Origin: an uncultured Clostridia bacterium
Lineage (GTDB): Bacteria; Bacillota; Clostridia; Oscillospirales; Ruminococcaceae
Direction of reading: 5' to 3'
DNA: 16,673 nucleotides
Assembly: GCA_947629275.1 (NCBI GenBank)
Contig: CANRDG010000026.1
Coordinates: 1-16,673, forward strand
Shown: positions 1 through 7,932 of the stretch, piece after piece
Numbering within the stretch: position 1 is the stretch's first letter
Layout: the number at the start of each line of letters is the position of its first letter
Notes under the pieces: model-generated
Database searches by the model: none
Told to the model about the DNA's origin: nothing
What the model saw: only the letters and a program-made list of their open reading frames with translations
Position numbers and translations under genes: made by a program

Positions 1-137
1 AGCCTTTCGTTGCTTTTTCTGCCGCTTTTCTCATTCGCAAAAGAACTGTGCGACAGCGCCTCATACAAAAGCGCCTCATTCTTGAAATGATAGCCTATTT
101 TCTCCTGAAACTGTTCTAAATTGCTTTGTTCGTTCAT
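1..137 (-). CDS. rnc: Ribonuclease III, N-terminal part (cut by window edge)
   Basis: RNase III cleaves double-stranded RNA and matures rRNA precursors and some mRNAs. Only the first 45 codons are present; the rest lies beyond base 1. The translation begins MNEQSNLEQFQEKIGYHF and continues with LLYEALSHSSFANE and SNERL, which matches the start of the RNase III catalytic domain (the conserved 'AL.H.S..NE' helix leading to the NERLEFLGD signature, of which only NER(L) is reached). The ATG at 137 has a GGAG at a normal distance on the minus strand. It lies 18 nt after the plsX stop and is almost certainly co-transcribed with it. In many Firmicutes plsX and rnc are separated by acpP and other fatty acid genes; here they are adjacent. 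The active-site residues lie outside the window, so activity cannot be judged. Confidence 0.88.
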   Translation of the reverse strand, partial: MNEQSNLEQFQEKIGYHFKNEALLYEALSHSSFANEKSGRKSNER

Positions 138-155
138 AATATCAGCTCCGATAAT

Positions 156-1175
156 TTACTGCTCAATATTTGCTTTTTCTTTCTGCTTCAATGCTTCAAG
201 CTCTTTGAGCATGGCGTTTATAACGTTGCCCTGCGTGAATTTCTTTGCCTGCCGCACGGCGTTGAATATGGCTTTTTCGTCAGAGCTGCCGTGTGCTTTT
301 ATAACGGGTCGTTTAGTGCCGAGCAGCGGTGCGCCGCCGTATTCTTTATAGTCCATGCGCTTTCTGAACGCCTTTACGCTTTTCAGCATGAACGCCGCGC
401 CTATCTTTGAAAGTATACTGCTTGTGAGCAGCTTTTTCAGCTCGTCGCCGAAGAACTTGCCCATGCCCTCGTAAAGTTTCAGCAGCATATTGCCGGTGTA
501 TCCGTCCGCGACTACAACACTGCACTCGCCTTTGGGCAGGTCGCGCGATTCAATATTTCCTATAAAATTAAGCTGAGAATCTTGCAGAAGTTTATAGCTC
601 TCGCGCTCTAGCTCTCTGCCCTTTGATTCCTCTGCGCCTATATTTGCAAGACCCACCGTGGGCTTATTCACCTTCATGACCTTTTCCATATAGATACTGC
701 CCATTGTTGCGAACTGCACCATTGTATCGGGGTTGCAGCTCACTTTTGCGCCGCAGTCAAGCAGCATAAACGGCTGAGATGCAGCAGGCAGAAGTGTTGC
801 CAGTGCGAGAGGCACGCCCTTTGTCACGCTCTTTACATAATACTGCGCGCCTACCACCAGCGCCGCCGTTGAGCCTGCCGATACGAACGCATCGCCCTCG
901 CCGTCTGCGAGAATTTTAAGACCTACTGCCATTGAAGAATTGTTTTTTGCGCGGCAGACTGCTCTGGGGTCGTCGCATATCTCAACGACATCGGGTGCGT
1001 GGCGAATAGAAATGCCGCTTATGTCAAGCTCGTTTTCCTGCGCGCAGGTCTTTATCTTTTCCTCGTCGCCGGTAAGCGTTATGTCAACTTTAAGATACTC
1101 ATGCGCTTTCAACGCGCCTTTGATTATTTCGAGGGGTGCGTTATCCCCACCGAATGCGTCTATAACTATGTTCAT
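156..1175 (-). CDS. plsX: Phosphate acyltransferase PlsX
   Basis: PlsX converts acyl-ACP to acyl-phosphate, the acyl donor for PlsY in the first step of phospholipid synthesis; it is a peripheral membrane enzyme. The 339-residue protein starts MNIVIDAFGGDNAP, the family's N-terminal motif. It also shows DAFVSAGSTAALVVGA near residue 98, the LLDCGAKVSCNP segment, NIGAEESKG and VVADGYTGNMLLK, all typical of PlsX, and its length is normal. A GTG at 1184 would give three extra residues, but its first base lies inside the ribosome binding site AAAGGAG (1184..1190), so the ATG at 1175, 8 nt downstream of it, is the start. The gene follows trmFO by 23 nt and precedes rnc by 18 nt. Linking it to trmFO and topA is less usual than its common fab/acpP neighbourhood. 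Identification is secure from sequence motifs. Confidence 0.96.
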   Translation of the reverse strand: MNIVIDAFGGDNAPLEIIKGALKAHEYLKVDITLTGDEEKIKTCAQENELDISGISIRHAPDVVEICDDPRAVCRAKNNSSMAVGLKILADGEGDAFVSAGSTAALVVGAQYYVKSVTKGVPLALATLLPAASQPFMLLDCGAKVSCNPDTMVQFATMGSIYMEKVMKVNKPTVGLANIGAEESKGRELERESYKLLQDSQLNFIGNIESRDLPKGECSVVVADGYTGNMLLKLYEGMGKFFGDELKKLLTSSILSKIGAAFMLKSVKAFRKRMDYKEYGGAPLLGTKRPVIKAHGSSDEKAIFNAVRQAKKFTQGNVINAMLKELEALKQKEKANIEQ

Positions 1176-1198
1176 TGTCAACACTCCTTTTCAGCCTG

Positions 1199-2509
1199 TT
1201 ATATGACATTTTCAAGCTCTTTCAGACCTCTTTCAGCTAAAAGAGCGTACCTTTCCTGTTTGTTTTTCACCGTCTGCGAAAGCAGCGGCAGTATACCCAT
1301 ATTACAGCCCATAGGCTGAAAGTCCGTCACGCTTTCGTCGCTTACATATCTGCAAAGAGAACCGAGCATTGTGGTCTGCGGCAGCTTAAGCTCACGCTTG
1401 CCGAGAAGTCGTCTCGCCAGTGAAAGCCCTGCATAAATGCCGCTCGCCGCCGATTCTATGTACCCCTCAACGCCTGTTATCTGTCCTGCAAAATAAATTT
1501 TATCGTTATTTTTCATACAGAAATACTCATCGAGAAGTTTTGGCGAATTTATAAAAGTATTGCGGTGCATAACGCCAAGCCGTAAAAACTCGGCATTTTC
1601 GAGACCGGGTATCATTGAGAAAACTCGTTTCTGCTCGGGAAATTTCAAATTTGTCTGAAAGCCGACGATATTGTACATACTGCCCTGCTCGTTTTCGGCT
1701 CTCAGCTGAACTACCGCATAGGGGCGTTTACCTGTTTTTGGGTCTGTAAGACCTACGGGTTTGAGCGGTCCGAAGCGCATGGTATCTTCACCGCGCTTTG
1801 CAAGCACTTCAATAGGCATACAGCCCTCGTACACCTTAAAGCCGTCTTTTGAAAAATGCTCTTTGTCAAAGTCGTGCAGCTCTGCGCTTTCGGCGGTTGT
1901 AATGGCATTATAAAACGCCGTATATTCGTTCTTTTCCATAGGGCAGTTTATATAGTCGGCATCGCCTCTGCCGTATCTTGCGGCAAAGAACGCCTTGCTC
2001 ATATCAATGCTTTCAAACGAAACTATCGGGGCGGCGGCGTCGTGAAAATAAAGATAATCACCGCACATTTTTTGTATGCTTTCCGCAAGCGGCTCACTTG
2101 TAAGTGGGCCTGTCGCAATTATCGTAAAGCCGTCTGTCGGCACATCGCGAACTTCCTGCGAAACACATTCAATAAGATGATGAGCCTTTATTCTTTCGGT
2201 AACAAGATCTGAAAACTTCGTTCTGTCCACCGCGAGCGCACCGCCTGCCGAAACTCTTGAAAGGTCTGCGCACTGCATTGTAATTGAACCCAACATTCTC
2301 ATTTCCTGTTTCAGCATACCTGCGGCAGAGCCTATTCTCTCGGCTTTGAGCGAATTTGAACAGACGAGTTCTGCAAAGCCTTGATATTTATGCGCCGGCG
2401 AATATTTTATCGGCTTCATCTCAAAAAGCGTTACCTTTATGCCTGCATTTGCAAGCTGCCAAGCCGCCTCGCACCCTGCAAGCCCTGCACCTATGACATT
2501 AACCTTCAT
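1199..2509 (-). CDS. trmFO: Methylenetetrahydrofolate-tRNA-(uracil-5-)-methyltransferase TrmFO
   Basis: TrmFO is the folate- and FAD-dependent enzyme that makes 5-methyluridine at tRNA position 54 in Firmicutes. The 436-residue protein opens with the dinucleotide-binding motif VIGAGLAGCEAAWQLA. It carries LVCSNSLK, with Cys50 matching a functionally important Cys of the family, and YEGCMPIEVLAKRG followed by RFGPLKPVGL, with Cys230 matching the second important Cys. Near the C-terminus are GFQTNLKFPEQKRVF and FAGQITGVEGYIESAASG. The ATG at 2509 is chosen because it begins the Rossmann fold directly and has GGAG six bases upstream; a longer frame to 2560 would only add residues overlapping topA. 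The first 11 bases overlap the end of topA, so translation is probably coupled. The topA-trmFO (gid) order is a known Firmicutes arrangement. Confidence 0.97.
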   Translation of the reverse strand: MKVNVIGAGLAGCEAAWQLANAGIKVTLFEMKPIKYSPAHKYQGFAELVCSNSLKAERIGSAAGMLKQEMRMLGSITMQCADLSRVSAGGALAVDRTKFSDLVTERIKAHHLIECVSQEVRDVPTDGFTIIATGPLTSEPLAESIQKMCGDYLYFHDAAAPIVSFESIDMSKAFFAARYGRGDADYINCPMEKNEYTAFYNAITTAESAELHDFDKEHFSKDGFKVYEGCMPIEVLAKRGEDTMRFGPLKPVGLTDPKTGKRPYAVVQLRAENEQGSMYNIVGFQTNLKFPEQKRVFSMIPGLENAEFLRLGVMHRNTFINSPKLLDEYFCMKNNDKIYFAGQITGVEGYIESAASGIYAGLSLARRLLGKRELKLPQTTMLGSLCRYVSDESVTDFQPMGCNMGILPLLSQTVKNKQERYALLAERGLKELENVI

Positions 2510-4607
2510 CGCCGTCTCCAAGCTGTTTTTCATAGCCGCAGCCCTCTTTATAGCAAACAAGCTTGCCGCTTTTGCCGCCCTTTTTGAAAAGCGTACTGCC
2601 GCATTTGGGGCAGGTCTGCTTTGTGGGCAGATCCCACGTCATGAAGCTGCATTCGGGGTTTTTGATACAGCCGTAATACTTCTTGCCTTTTTTGGTCTTT
2701 TTAAGAAGTATCTTGCCACCGCAGTAGGGGCATTTGCCGTCAGCTTCGGTGACTATTTTACGTGTATTAGTACATTCGGGGAAGCCTGAGCAAGCCAGAA
2801 ACTTGCCGTATCTGCCCAGCTTTATAACCATAGGCTTGCCGCACAACTCGCAAACTTCGTCAGTCTGCTCGTCGGGAACTTTTACGCGTTTGCCGTCCAT
2901 AGCCTCTTCTGCGGCGGTAAGCTCTTTGCTGAAATCGCCGTAGAACTTTTTAAGCATATCCACCCAGTCCACCGTACCGACTTCAACGCTGTCGAGCTTG
3001 TTTTCCATTCCTGCGGTGAATTTTACATCAACTATATTGTCAAAATGCTCTTTCATAAGGGCTGTTATGACTTCGCCCAAAGCGGTAGGCTTTATCTGCT
3101 TGCCGTCGCGCTCAACATAGCTTCTCTGCAAAATGGTGGTTATGGTAGGCGCGTATGTTGACGGTCTGCCTATGCCGTTTTCTTCAAAAGCCTTGACAAG
3201 CGTGGCTTCTGTATATCTTGCAGGCGGCTGAGTAAAATGCTGTTCGCCGTCAAGCGAGCGCAGCTTCAGCACATCGCCTTTTGCAATCGGCGGAAGCTCT
3301 TTTTTCTTATCCTCATCGTCGTCTTTTGTTTCTTCATACAAAACGGTATAGCCGTCAAACTTCACCGAATAACCGCTTGCCTTGAAAAGGCTGCCGTCTG
3401 CCAGAATATCCACCGAAACGGTATCGAGCAGGCAGTTTGCCATCTGGCTTGCTATAAATCTTTCCCATATCAGCTTATAAAGCTTATACTGGTCGGGCGT
3501 AACGCCGCTTTCCTTTGCCATATCGGGTGTAATGTCTGGACGTGTAGGTCTTATAGCTTCGTGGGCGTCCTGCGCGCCTGCTTTTGTTTTGTATTTGCGA
3601 GGCGTTTCGGGCAGATAATTTTCGCCATACACATCTTTTATATACTTATAAGCCGCATCTCTTGCTTCGTCTGAAACCCTCAGGCTGTCGGTACGCATAT
3701 ATGTGATAAGACCTATAGCCCCCACGCCTTTTATATCAACTCCTTCGTACAGTTCCTGCGCTATCTTCATAGTTCTCTTTGACTGGAAGCCGAACCTTTT
3801 AGATGCTTCCTGCTGGAGCGTTGACGTTATGAACGGCGCGGCAGGCGTTTTCTTATGAACGCTTTTCTTAACTTTATCAACGATATACTGTGCGCCGTCA
3901 AGCTTTTTGAGTATCTCATCGGCGCTTTTCTTGTCGGGAAGTGAAAGTTTGTCGTCCAGTTTTTTACCCTCAAAACTTACAAGCTTTGCGGTGAATACTT
4001 TTCGTGACGACGGCGATGTAAGCTTTGCTTCAATTGTCCAGTATTCCTGCGAAACAAAGCTGCGTATCTCTTCTTCGCGGTCTACTATCATTCTTACCGC
4101 TACCGACTGCACTCTGCCTGCCGAAAGACCTTTCCTCACCTTTTTCCACAAAAACGGCGACAGCTTATAGCCGACTATCCTATCGAGTATTCGCCTTGCC
4201 TGCTGGGCATTCACAAGATTTTCGTCTATACATCTCGGGTTTGCTATGCCCTGCTTTATGCCCTTTTCGGTTATCTCGTTGAAAGTAACGCGGTTTTTAT
4301 CGTTAAGGTCAAGTTTCAGTATCTGCGCGAGATGCCAAGAAATTGCCTCTCCCTCGCGGTCAGGGTCTCCTGCGAGATAGACTTTATCGCTCTTTTTTGC
4401 CTTTGCGCGAATGTTCCTTATGATTTCCTCTTTGCCCTTTATGTCTATATACTGGGGCTGAAAGTCATTTTCTATTTCCACTCCGAACTTCGATTTCGGC
4501 AGGTCTCTCAGGTGACCCATTGACGCCATTACCTCGTAGTCGGAACTTAAATATCTTTTTATCGTATGCACCTTTGTAGGCGATTCAACTATTATCAGTG
4601 TTGACAA
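2499..4607 (-). CDS. topA: DNA topoisomerase I (type IA)
   Basis: TopA relaxes negative supercoils by single-strand cleavage and passage. The 702-residue protein has the Toprim domain at the N-terminus, with LIIVESPTK containing Glu8 and the acidic DPDREGE at residues 81-87. The catalytic region is GLITYMRTDS with active-site Tyr303. FTAGMENKLD follows near residue 530. Three C-terminal four-Cys zinc ribbons are seen at about 586-612, 626-653 and 666-690, all with four Cys intact. Length and layout fit a standard Firmicutes TopA. The start codon is TTG at 4607, supported by AGGAGG at 4617..4622 nine bases upstream and by the immediate STLIIVESP motif; no ATG fits better. It follows dprA by 29 nt and overlaps trmFO by 11 nt, in the conserved dprA-topA-trmFO order. 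Confidence 0.98.
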   Translation of the reverse strand: MSTLIIVESPTKVHTIKRYLSSDYEVMASMGHLRDLPKSKFGVEIENDFQPQYIDIKGKEEIIRNIRAKAKKSDKVYLAGDPDREGEAISWHLAQILKLDLNDKNRVTFNEITEKGIKQGIANPRCIDENLVNAQQARRILDRIVGYKLSPFLWKKVRKGLSAGRVQSVAVRMIVDREEEIRSFVSQEYWTIEAKLTSPSSRKVFTAKLVSFEGKKLDDKLSLPDKKSADEILKKLDGAQYIVDKVKKSVHKKTPAAPFITSTLQQEASKRFGFQSKRTMKIAQELYEGVDIKGVGAIGLITYMRTDSLRVSDEARDAAYKYIKDVYGENYLPETPRKYKTKAGAQDAHEAIRPTRPDITPDMAKESGVTPDQYKLYKLIWERFIASQMANCLLDTVSVDILADGSLFKASGYSVKFDGYTVLYEETKDDDEDKKKELPPIAKGDVLKLRSLDGEQHFTQPPARYTEATLVKAFEENGIGRPSTYAPTITTILQRSYVERDGKQIKPTALGEVITALMKEHFDNIVDVKFTAGMENKLDSVEVGTVDWVDMLKKFYGDFSKELTAAEEAMDGKRVKVPDEQTDEVCELCGKPMVIKLGRYGKFLACSGFPECTNTRKIVTEADGKCPYCGGKILLKKTKKGKKYYGCIKNPECSFMTWDLPTKQTCPKCGSTLFKKGGKSGKLVCYKEGCGYEKQLGDGDEG

Positions 4608-4636
4608 CTGTTATTTCCTCCTGTCGTTGCCGATAT

Positions 4637-5884
4637 TTATGCAAGCCTGAAACGTCTGCCTGCAAGGCTTACAACTAAGCCGTCCATTTCAAGCGACGTA
4701 AGCTCGGTAAGTATCTGCGAAATATCCGTTTGCAGCTTGTCCGCAAGCTCGTCTGCCGCGGCTTCGGACTTTTCAAGCTCTGCGACTATTCTCTGCTGGA
4801 GAGCGTTCAGCATCGATACATCTAATTTTGCTTTTTCAATATTTTCTACGACGGTATCATCTTTCTTTGGCATATTTGACACTGCCGCTTTTTTCTTTGT
4901 AGTATTTTTCTTTGAGACAGGTCTGTCGGCGGCAAAAAATATGCTGGAGCGTGACTTGTCGGTATAAACATCGGTATCTTTTGTAAATCTAAGTTTATGT
5001 GCAAATTCGGAATAATATTCATAAAGAATATCTTTGTGAGAGAAAACGGGTATCGCGCCGTCGCGGATAAGCGCTGCCGTGCCTGCATAATCGTCAGAAA
5101 ACACATCGGCAGGCGGAACGCAGAAAAGGTCTCTTCCCTGCGAAATTGCGTGAGATGCGGTATTGAGCGAGCCGCTGGCTTTTGACGCCTGCGTTACAAG
5201 CACCGCGCTTGACATACCCGAAAGTATCCTGTTGCGCGCTTTGAAGCTGATTGCGGTAGGCTTTGTTTGCGGAAGATACTCGGAGATAACTGCGCCGCTG
5301 CGGCTAATCTGCACTTTAAGGTCATGCGAATCGGGCGGATATTCATACTCAACGCCATTGCCAAGCACAGCTACAGTCTTTCCGCCGCCCCTGATAGCCG
5401 ATTTATGTGCCGCGCTGTCAACGCCCTTTGCAAATCCGCTTATTATGACCATGCCGTTTTTGACGATATTTTCGCAGATACATTCGGTGACTTTCTCGGT
5501 ATACTTAGTCATATTGCGCGCACCCACCACGCCGAGAGTCGGGCTGTGGTTCACAAAGCTCAGGTCGCCCATACTGAAAAGCACAGAGGGCGGATCGTAT
5601 ATATCTTTGAGCATCATCGGGTAGCCTGCGCTGTCGCAGCCGTAGACATATATTTCATGTTTTTCACAATAGCTCAAAATGCCCTCTGCCTGTTTCAGAG
5701 TTGCGGCTCTTGTGCTTTGAAGTTCCTGTTTTGTAAAGCCCTTACTGTAGCCGCCCTGAATGGCGTCATAAAAATCTTTTACCTCGTCAAAATTTCTGCC
5801 AAGCTCCCATTTTCGCGGATTGGCAGGACCAAAGGCAATAGTCAGCCACACCCAGTAAACAAGGTTGTCGTCATATATTGTCAT
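4637..5884 (-). CDS. dprA: DNA-processing protein DprA (Smf)
   Basis: DprA binds incoming single-stranded DNA during transformation, protects it and loads RecA. The 415-residue protein has an N-terminal helical region, then the Rossmann-like DNA-binding core at about 115-285 with GVVGARNMTKYTEKV, SGFAKGVDSAAHKSAI, VAVLGNGVEYEYPP, ISFKARNRILSGMS and GSLNTASHAISQGRDLFCVP. A Lys/Ser-rich linker of roughly 50 residues (about 305-355) joins it to a C-terminal winged helix (about 356-415), so it is longer than many DprA proteins. The start is the ATG at 5884. It overlaps the upstream methyltransferase stop in an ATGA and has GGGAG eight bases upstream; a longer frame to 6034 would run through the neighbour. 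No other competence genes are in the window, so natural transformation is not shown. dprA is also widespread in species never seen to be competent. Confidence 0.95.
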   Translation of the reverse strand: MTIYDDNLVYWVWLTIAFGPANPRKWELGRNFDEVKDFYDAIQGGYSKGFTKQELQSTRAATLKQAEGILSYCEKHEIYVYGCDSAGYPMMLKDIYDPPSVLFSMGDLSFVNHSPTLGVVGARNMTKYTEKVTECICENIVKNGMVIISGFAKGVDSAAHKSAIRGGGKTVAVLGNGVEYEYPPDSHDLKVQISRSGAVISEYLPQTKPTAISFKARNRILSGMSSAVLVTQASKASGSLNTASHAISQGRDLFCVPPADVFSDDYAGTAALIRDGAIPVFSHKDILYEYYSEFAHKLRFTKDTDVYTDKSRSSIFFAADRPVSKKNTTKKKAAVSNMPKKDDTVVENIEKAKLDVSMLNALQQRIVAELEKSEAAADELADKLQTDISQILTELTSLEMDGLVVSLAGRRFRLA

Positions 5885-6675
5885 CTGAACATCTCCCACA
5901 GCATTATAGAAGCTGCCGTTGCGGCATTCAGCGAATTTATCCTGCCGTGCATTTTTATCGTTACCGCGCTGTCGCACATATTTATGTGCTCTTTTGGCAT
6001 ACCGCTGCCCTCGTTGCCTATAAACAGCGCGCACGGTCTGCCAAAGTCAAATTCTGTGATACTCATGCCGCCGCTTATGACCGAAGCGACATTTGAATAC
6101 CCCAGACTTTTGAGAGTTTTTACTGCCTTTTCAAAATCATTTTCGATATACACGGGCACGCGCATTATACTGCCCATAGCCGCTCTTACGACCTTTGGAT
6201 TATAAACATCGCAGCAGTTTCCTGTAAGAACAGCGCCGCTTACACCCACGGCATCACAGGTACGCAGAATAGTACCGACGTTCCCGGGGTCTTGCAGACC
6301 GTCAAGTACCAAAAGTTTACCGCCGCTTTTGAGCGTTTCTATATTTTTATGGAGCATTTTTGCCGCTGCGAAAACGCCCTGGCTTGATCGTCCCTCCGAA
6401 AGCCTTTGAGAAAGCTGGGGCGATATTTCAAAGCATTTGCAGCCGCATTTTTCCGCGAGCGTTTCGGGGGCTTGCTCAAAATACTTTTCGGCTGCCTGCT
6501 TTGTATAAAAAAGAGCTGTTACCTCTGCGCCGCCATTTGCACCCTCGCAAAGAACGTCTATACAGTTCCTTGCGCCCTCGATAGCAAACTCGCCTGCTTT
6601 TCTGCGCTCTTTACTGCTGCCAAGAAGCGCCGCCAGCTTTTTTATATTTATGTTATCTTTTGCCGAAATATACAT
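5881..6675 (-). CDS. SpoU/TrmH-family 2'-O-ribose RNA methyltransferase
   Basis: This is an AdoMet-dependent RNA 2'-O-methyltransferase of the SPOUT trefoil-knot class. The 264-residue protein has an N-terminal substrate-binding part (about 1-110, with KERRKAGEFAIEGAR typical of the rRNA/tRNA TrmH-like subgroup). The SpoU domain shows all three motifs: LDGLQDPGNVGTILRTCDA at about 124-142, IGNEGSGM at 219-226 and INSLNAATAASIMLWE at about 246-261. The knot-forming Asn, Arg, Glu and Ser/Asn residues are present. It lies after the rplT terminator, a frequent place for this family in clostridia, and shares an ATGA overlap with dprA. The exact target nucleotide (23S rRNA or tRNA) cannot be read from the sequence, so no symbol is given. 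The ribosome binding site before the ATG at 6675 (GGGGTG) is modest, and I see no convincing separate promoter. Confidence 0.93.
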   Translation of the reverse strand: MYISAKDNINIKKLAALLGSSKERRKAGEFAIEGARNCIDVLCEGANGGAEVTALFYTKQAAEKYFEQAPETLAEKCGCKCFEISPQLSQRLSEGRSSQGVFAAAKMLHKNIETLKSGGKLLVLDGLQDPGNVGTILRTCDAVGVSGAVLTGNCCDVYNPKVVRAAMGSIMRVPVYIENDFEKAVKTLKSLGYSNVASVISGGMSITEFDFGRPCALFIGNEGSGMPKEHINMCDSAVTIKMHGRINSLNAATAASIMLWEMFR

Positions 6676-6733
6676 ACCGAGACACCCCTTGCGCGCCGCT
6701 TTGAGCGTGTTTTACAATGCCCATATATACAAC

Positions 6734-6767
6734 AAAACACGCACAAGCCGTTAAAGATGTGCGTGTT
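6734..6767 (-). terminator. Intrinsic terminator after rplT
   Basis: On the minus strand, starting ten bases after the rplT stop, AACACGCACA and TGTGCGTGTT form a perfect 10-bp stem around a 12-nt loop. The stem runs into TTTT and then GTT. This is a good Rho-independent terminator for the infC-rpmI-rplT unit. The T tract is short and interrupted, so some read-through into the methyltransferase-dprA-topA cluster is possible. Confidence 0.8.
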
Positions 6768-6776
6768 GATATTGCA

Positions 6777-7130
6777 TCAAAGGGCAGCCTTAGCCTTTTC
6801 AACTACTGCGGCAAATCCGCTGGGATCGTTTATCGCTATTTCTGAAAGCATCTTTCTGTTAAGATCGATACCGGCTTTTTTCAGACCGTTCATAAACGTT
6901 GAATAGTTCATGCCGTTGAGTTTGCAGGCGGCGGATATTCTTGCTATCCACAGCTTTCTGAAATCTCTCTTTCTCTGCTTTCTGCCGATGTAGGCATACT
7001 GACCGGATTTCATCACCTGCTGTTTTGCCATTTTGAAATGCTTGCTCTTTGCGCCGAAGTAGCCCTTGGCAAGCTTTAATGTTTTATTTCTTCTCTTACG
7101 AGTCATCATTGCTCCCTTAACACGAGCCAT
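6777..7130 (-). CDS. rplT: 50S ribosomal protein L20
   Basis: L20 binds 23S rRNA early in large-subunit assembly. In Bacillus it also represses its own operon by acting on the infC leader. The 117-residue protein begins MARVKGAMMTRKRRNKTLK and contains GYFGAKSKHFKMAKQQVMKS, GRKQRKRDFRKLWIARI, NGMNYSTFMNGLKKAGIDLNR and a C-terminal 'AVVEKAKAAL', the full family pattern at normal length. The ATG at 7130 is chosen: AGGAGG lies nine bases upstream, and the in-frame TTG six bases earlier would be too close to it. It is the third gene of infC-rpmI-rplT, 58 nt after rpmI, and is followed by a terminator. A putative leader target for L20 lies upstream of infC at about 7957..8079. Confidence 0.98.
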   Translation of the reverse strand: MARVKGAMMTRKRRNKTLKLAKGYFGAKSKHFKMAKQQVMKSGQYAYIGRKQRKRDFRKLWIARISAACKLNGMNYSTFMNGLKKAGIDLNRKMLSEIAINDPSGFAAVVEKAKAAL

Positions 7131-7188
7131 AGTCAATTACCTCCTGAAATTATCTTTACTTTGTTTCCCAGACTATTAAACCCGCGGT

Positions 7189-7392
7189 TTATTTGTAAGG
7201 GATAAGACGTTTTACGTTCTTGAGATCTGCATCGCTTGCATAAGCGTCGTTACGCAGCGTTCTGATACGCTTGTGACCCTTTGAAATGAGTCTGTGCCTC
7301 TTGTTTGTGTGCTGGAACTTTACCTTGCCTGTTCCTGTCACTCTGAAACGCTTTTTTGCGCCCGAGTGGGTCTTGATCTTTACCTTTGACAT
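7189..7392 (-). CDS. rpmI: 50S ribosomal protein L35
   Basis: L35 is a small basic protein of the large ribosomal subunit. The 67-residue translation carries KIKTHSGAKKRFRVTGTGKV, NKRHRLISKGHKR and a C-terminal LKNVKRLIPYK, matching L35 over its whole length. AAGGAGG stands seven bases before the ATG at 7392. It follows infC by 21 nt and precedes rplT, the standard bacterial order. Nothing in it is unusual. Confidence 0.97.
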   Translation of the reverse strand: MSKVKIKTHSGAKKRFRVTGTGKVKFQHTNKRHRLISKGHKRIRTLRNDAYASDADLKNVKRLIPYK

Positions 7393-7413
7393 AAATTTAT
7401 CCTCCTTAATTGT

Positions 7414-7932
7414 TTACTTAGAAGATTTGGGCGATACGAACATCACCAGACTGCGCCCCTCCATTTTGATAGGCTTATCAACAATGCCTGCCTGCGCCAC
7501 GGCTTCCTTATATCTGTTCATCAGATCTTCACCCAACTGCGGGTGCGCCACCGAACGCTTACGAAATCTTACGGAAACTTTCAGCTTATCTCCGCCCGAA
7601 AGGAACTTGATGCCCTGATTTACTTTTGTCTGAAAGTCATGAGTATCTATGGTCGAGGACATACGTATTTCCTTGGTGTCGATGACCTTTTGATTTTTTC
7701 TTGCTTCCTTTTCGCGCTTGTCCTGCTCAAAGCAGTATTTGCCGTAATCCATGATCTTGCACACGGGCGGCTGTGCGGACGGTGCTATCTTTACCAGATC
7801 GAGATCCTTTTCGATAGCTATATCCATAGCCTCCTTTGCGGACATTATGCCCAGCTGTGCGCCGTCGGGTCCTATTACCCTTACTTCCTTATCACGGACT
7901 TCTTCGTTGATCTGCAGATCCTTGTTGCTAAT
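7414..7932 (-). CDS. infC: Translation initiation factor IF-3 (ATT start)
   Basis: IF-3 binds the 30S subunit, favours correct start codon/initiator tRNA pairing and prevents premature joining of 50S. With the ATT at 7930..7932 as start the protein has 172 residues, normal for the family, and begins (M)SNKDLQINEEVRDKEVRVIG, the conserved IF-3 N-terminus. The first in-frame ATG (7845) would delete 29 conserved residues. Further along are PPVCKIMDYGKYCFEQ, KEIRMSSTIDTHDFQTKV, KLKVSVRFRKR and GRSLVMFVSPK. GGAGG (7942..7946) lies nine bases before the ATT. A rare ATT start is known for infC in E. coli and Bacillus, where IF-3 discriminates against it and so regulates its own synthesis. First gene of infC-rpmI-rplT, driven by the promoter at 8086..8114. 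Confidence 0.96.
   Translation of the reverse strand: MSNKDLQINEEVRDKEVRVIGPDGAQLGIMSAKEAMDIAIEKDLDLVKIAPSAQPPVCKIMDYGKYCFEQDKREKEARKNQKVIDTKEIRMSSTIDTHDFQTKVNQGIKFLSGGDKLKVSVRFRKRSVAHPQLGEDLMNRYKEAVAQAGIVDKPIKMEGRSLVMFVSPKSSK

Noticed and set aside
2510..2560. N-terminal extension of trmFO
   Set aside because: The extra 17 residues lie inside topA. The ATG at 2509 begins the dinucleotide-binding fold directly and has its own GGAG.
5267..6205. 312-codon plus-strand frame across dprA and the methyltransferase
   Set aside because: It is opposite two confidently identified genes, its translation has no family features, and it straddles their junction as chance frames do.
7150..7195. Small AAACC-GCG-GGTTT hairpin between rpmI and rplT
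   Set aside because: A five-base-pair stem with no T run; too small to call a terminator or regulator.
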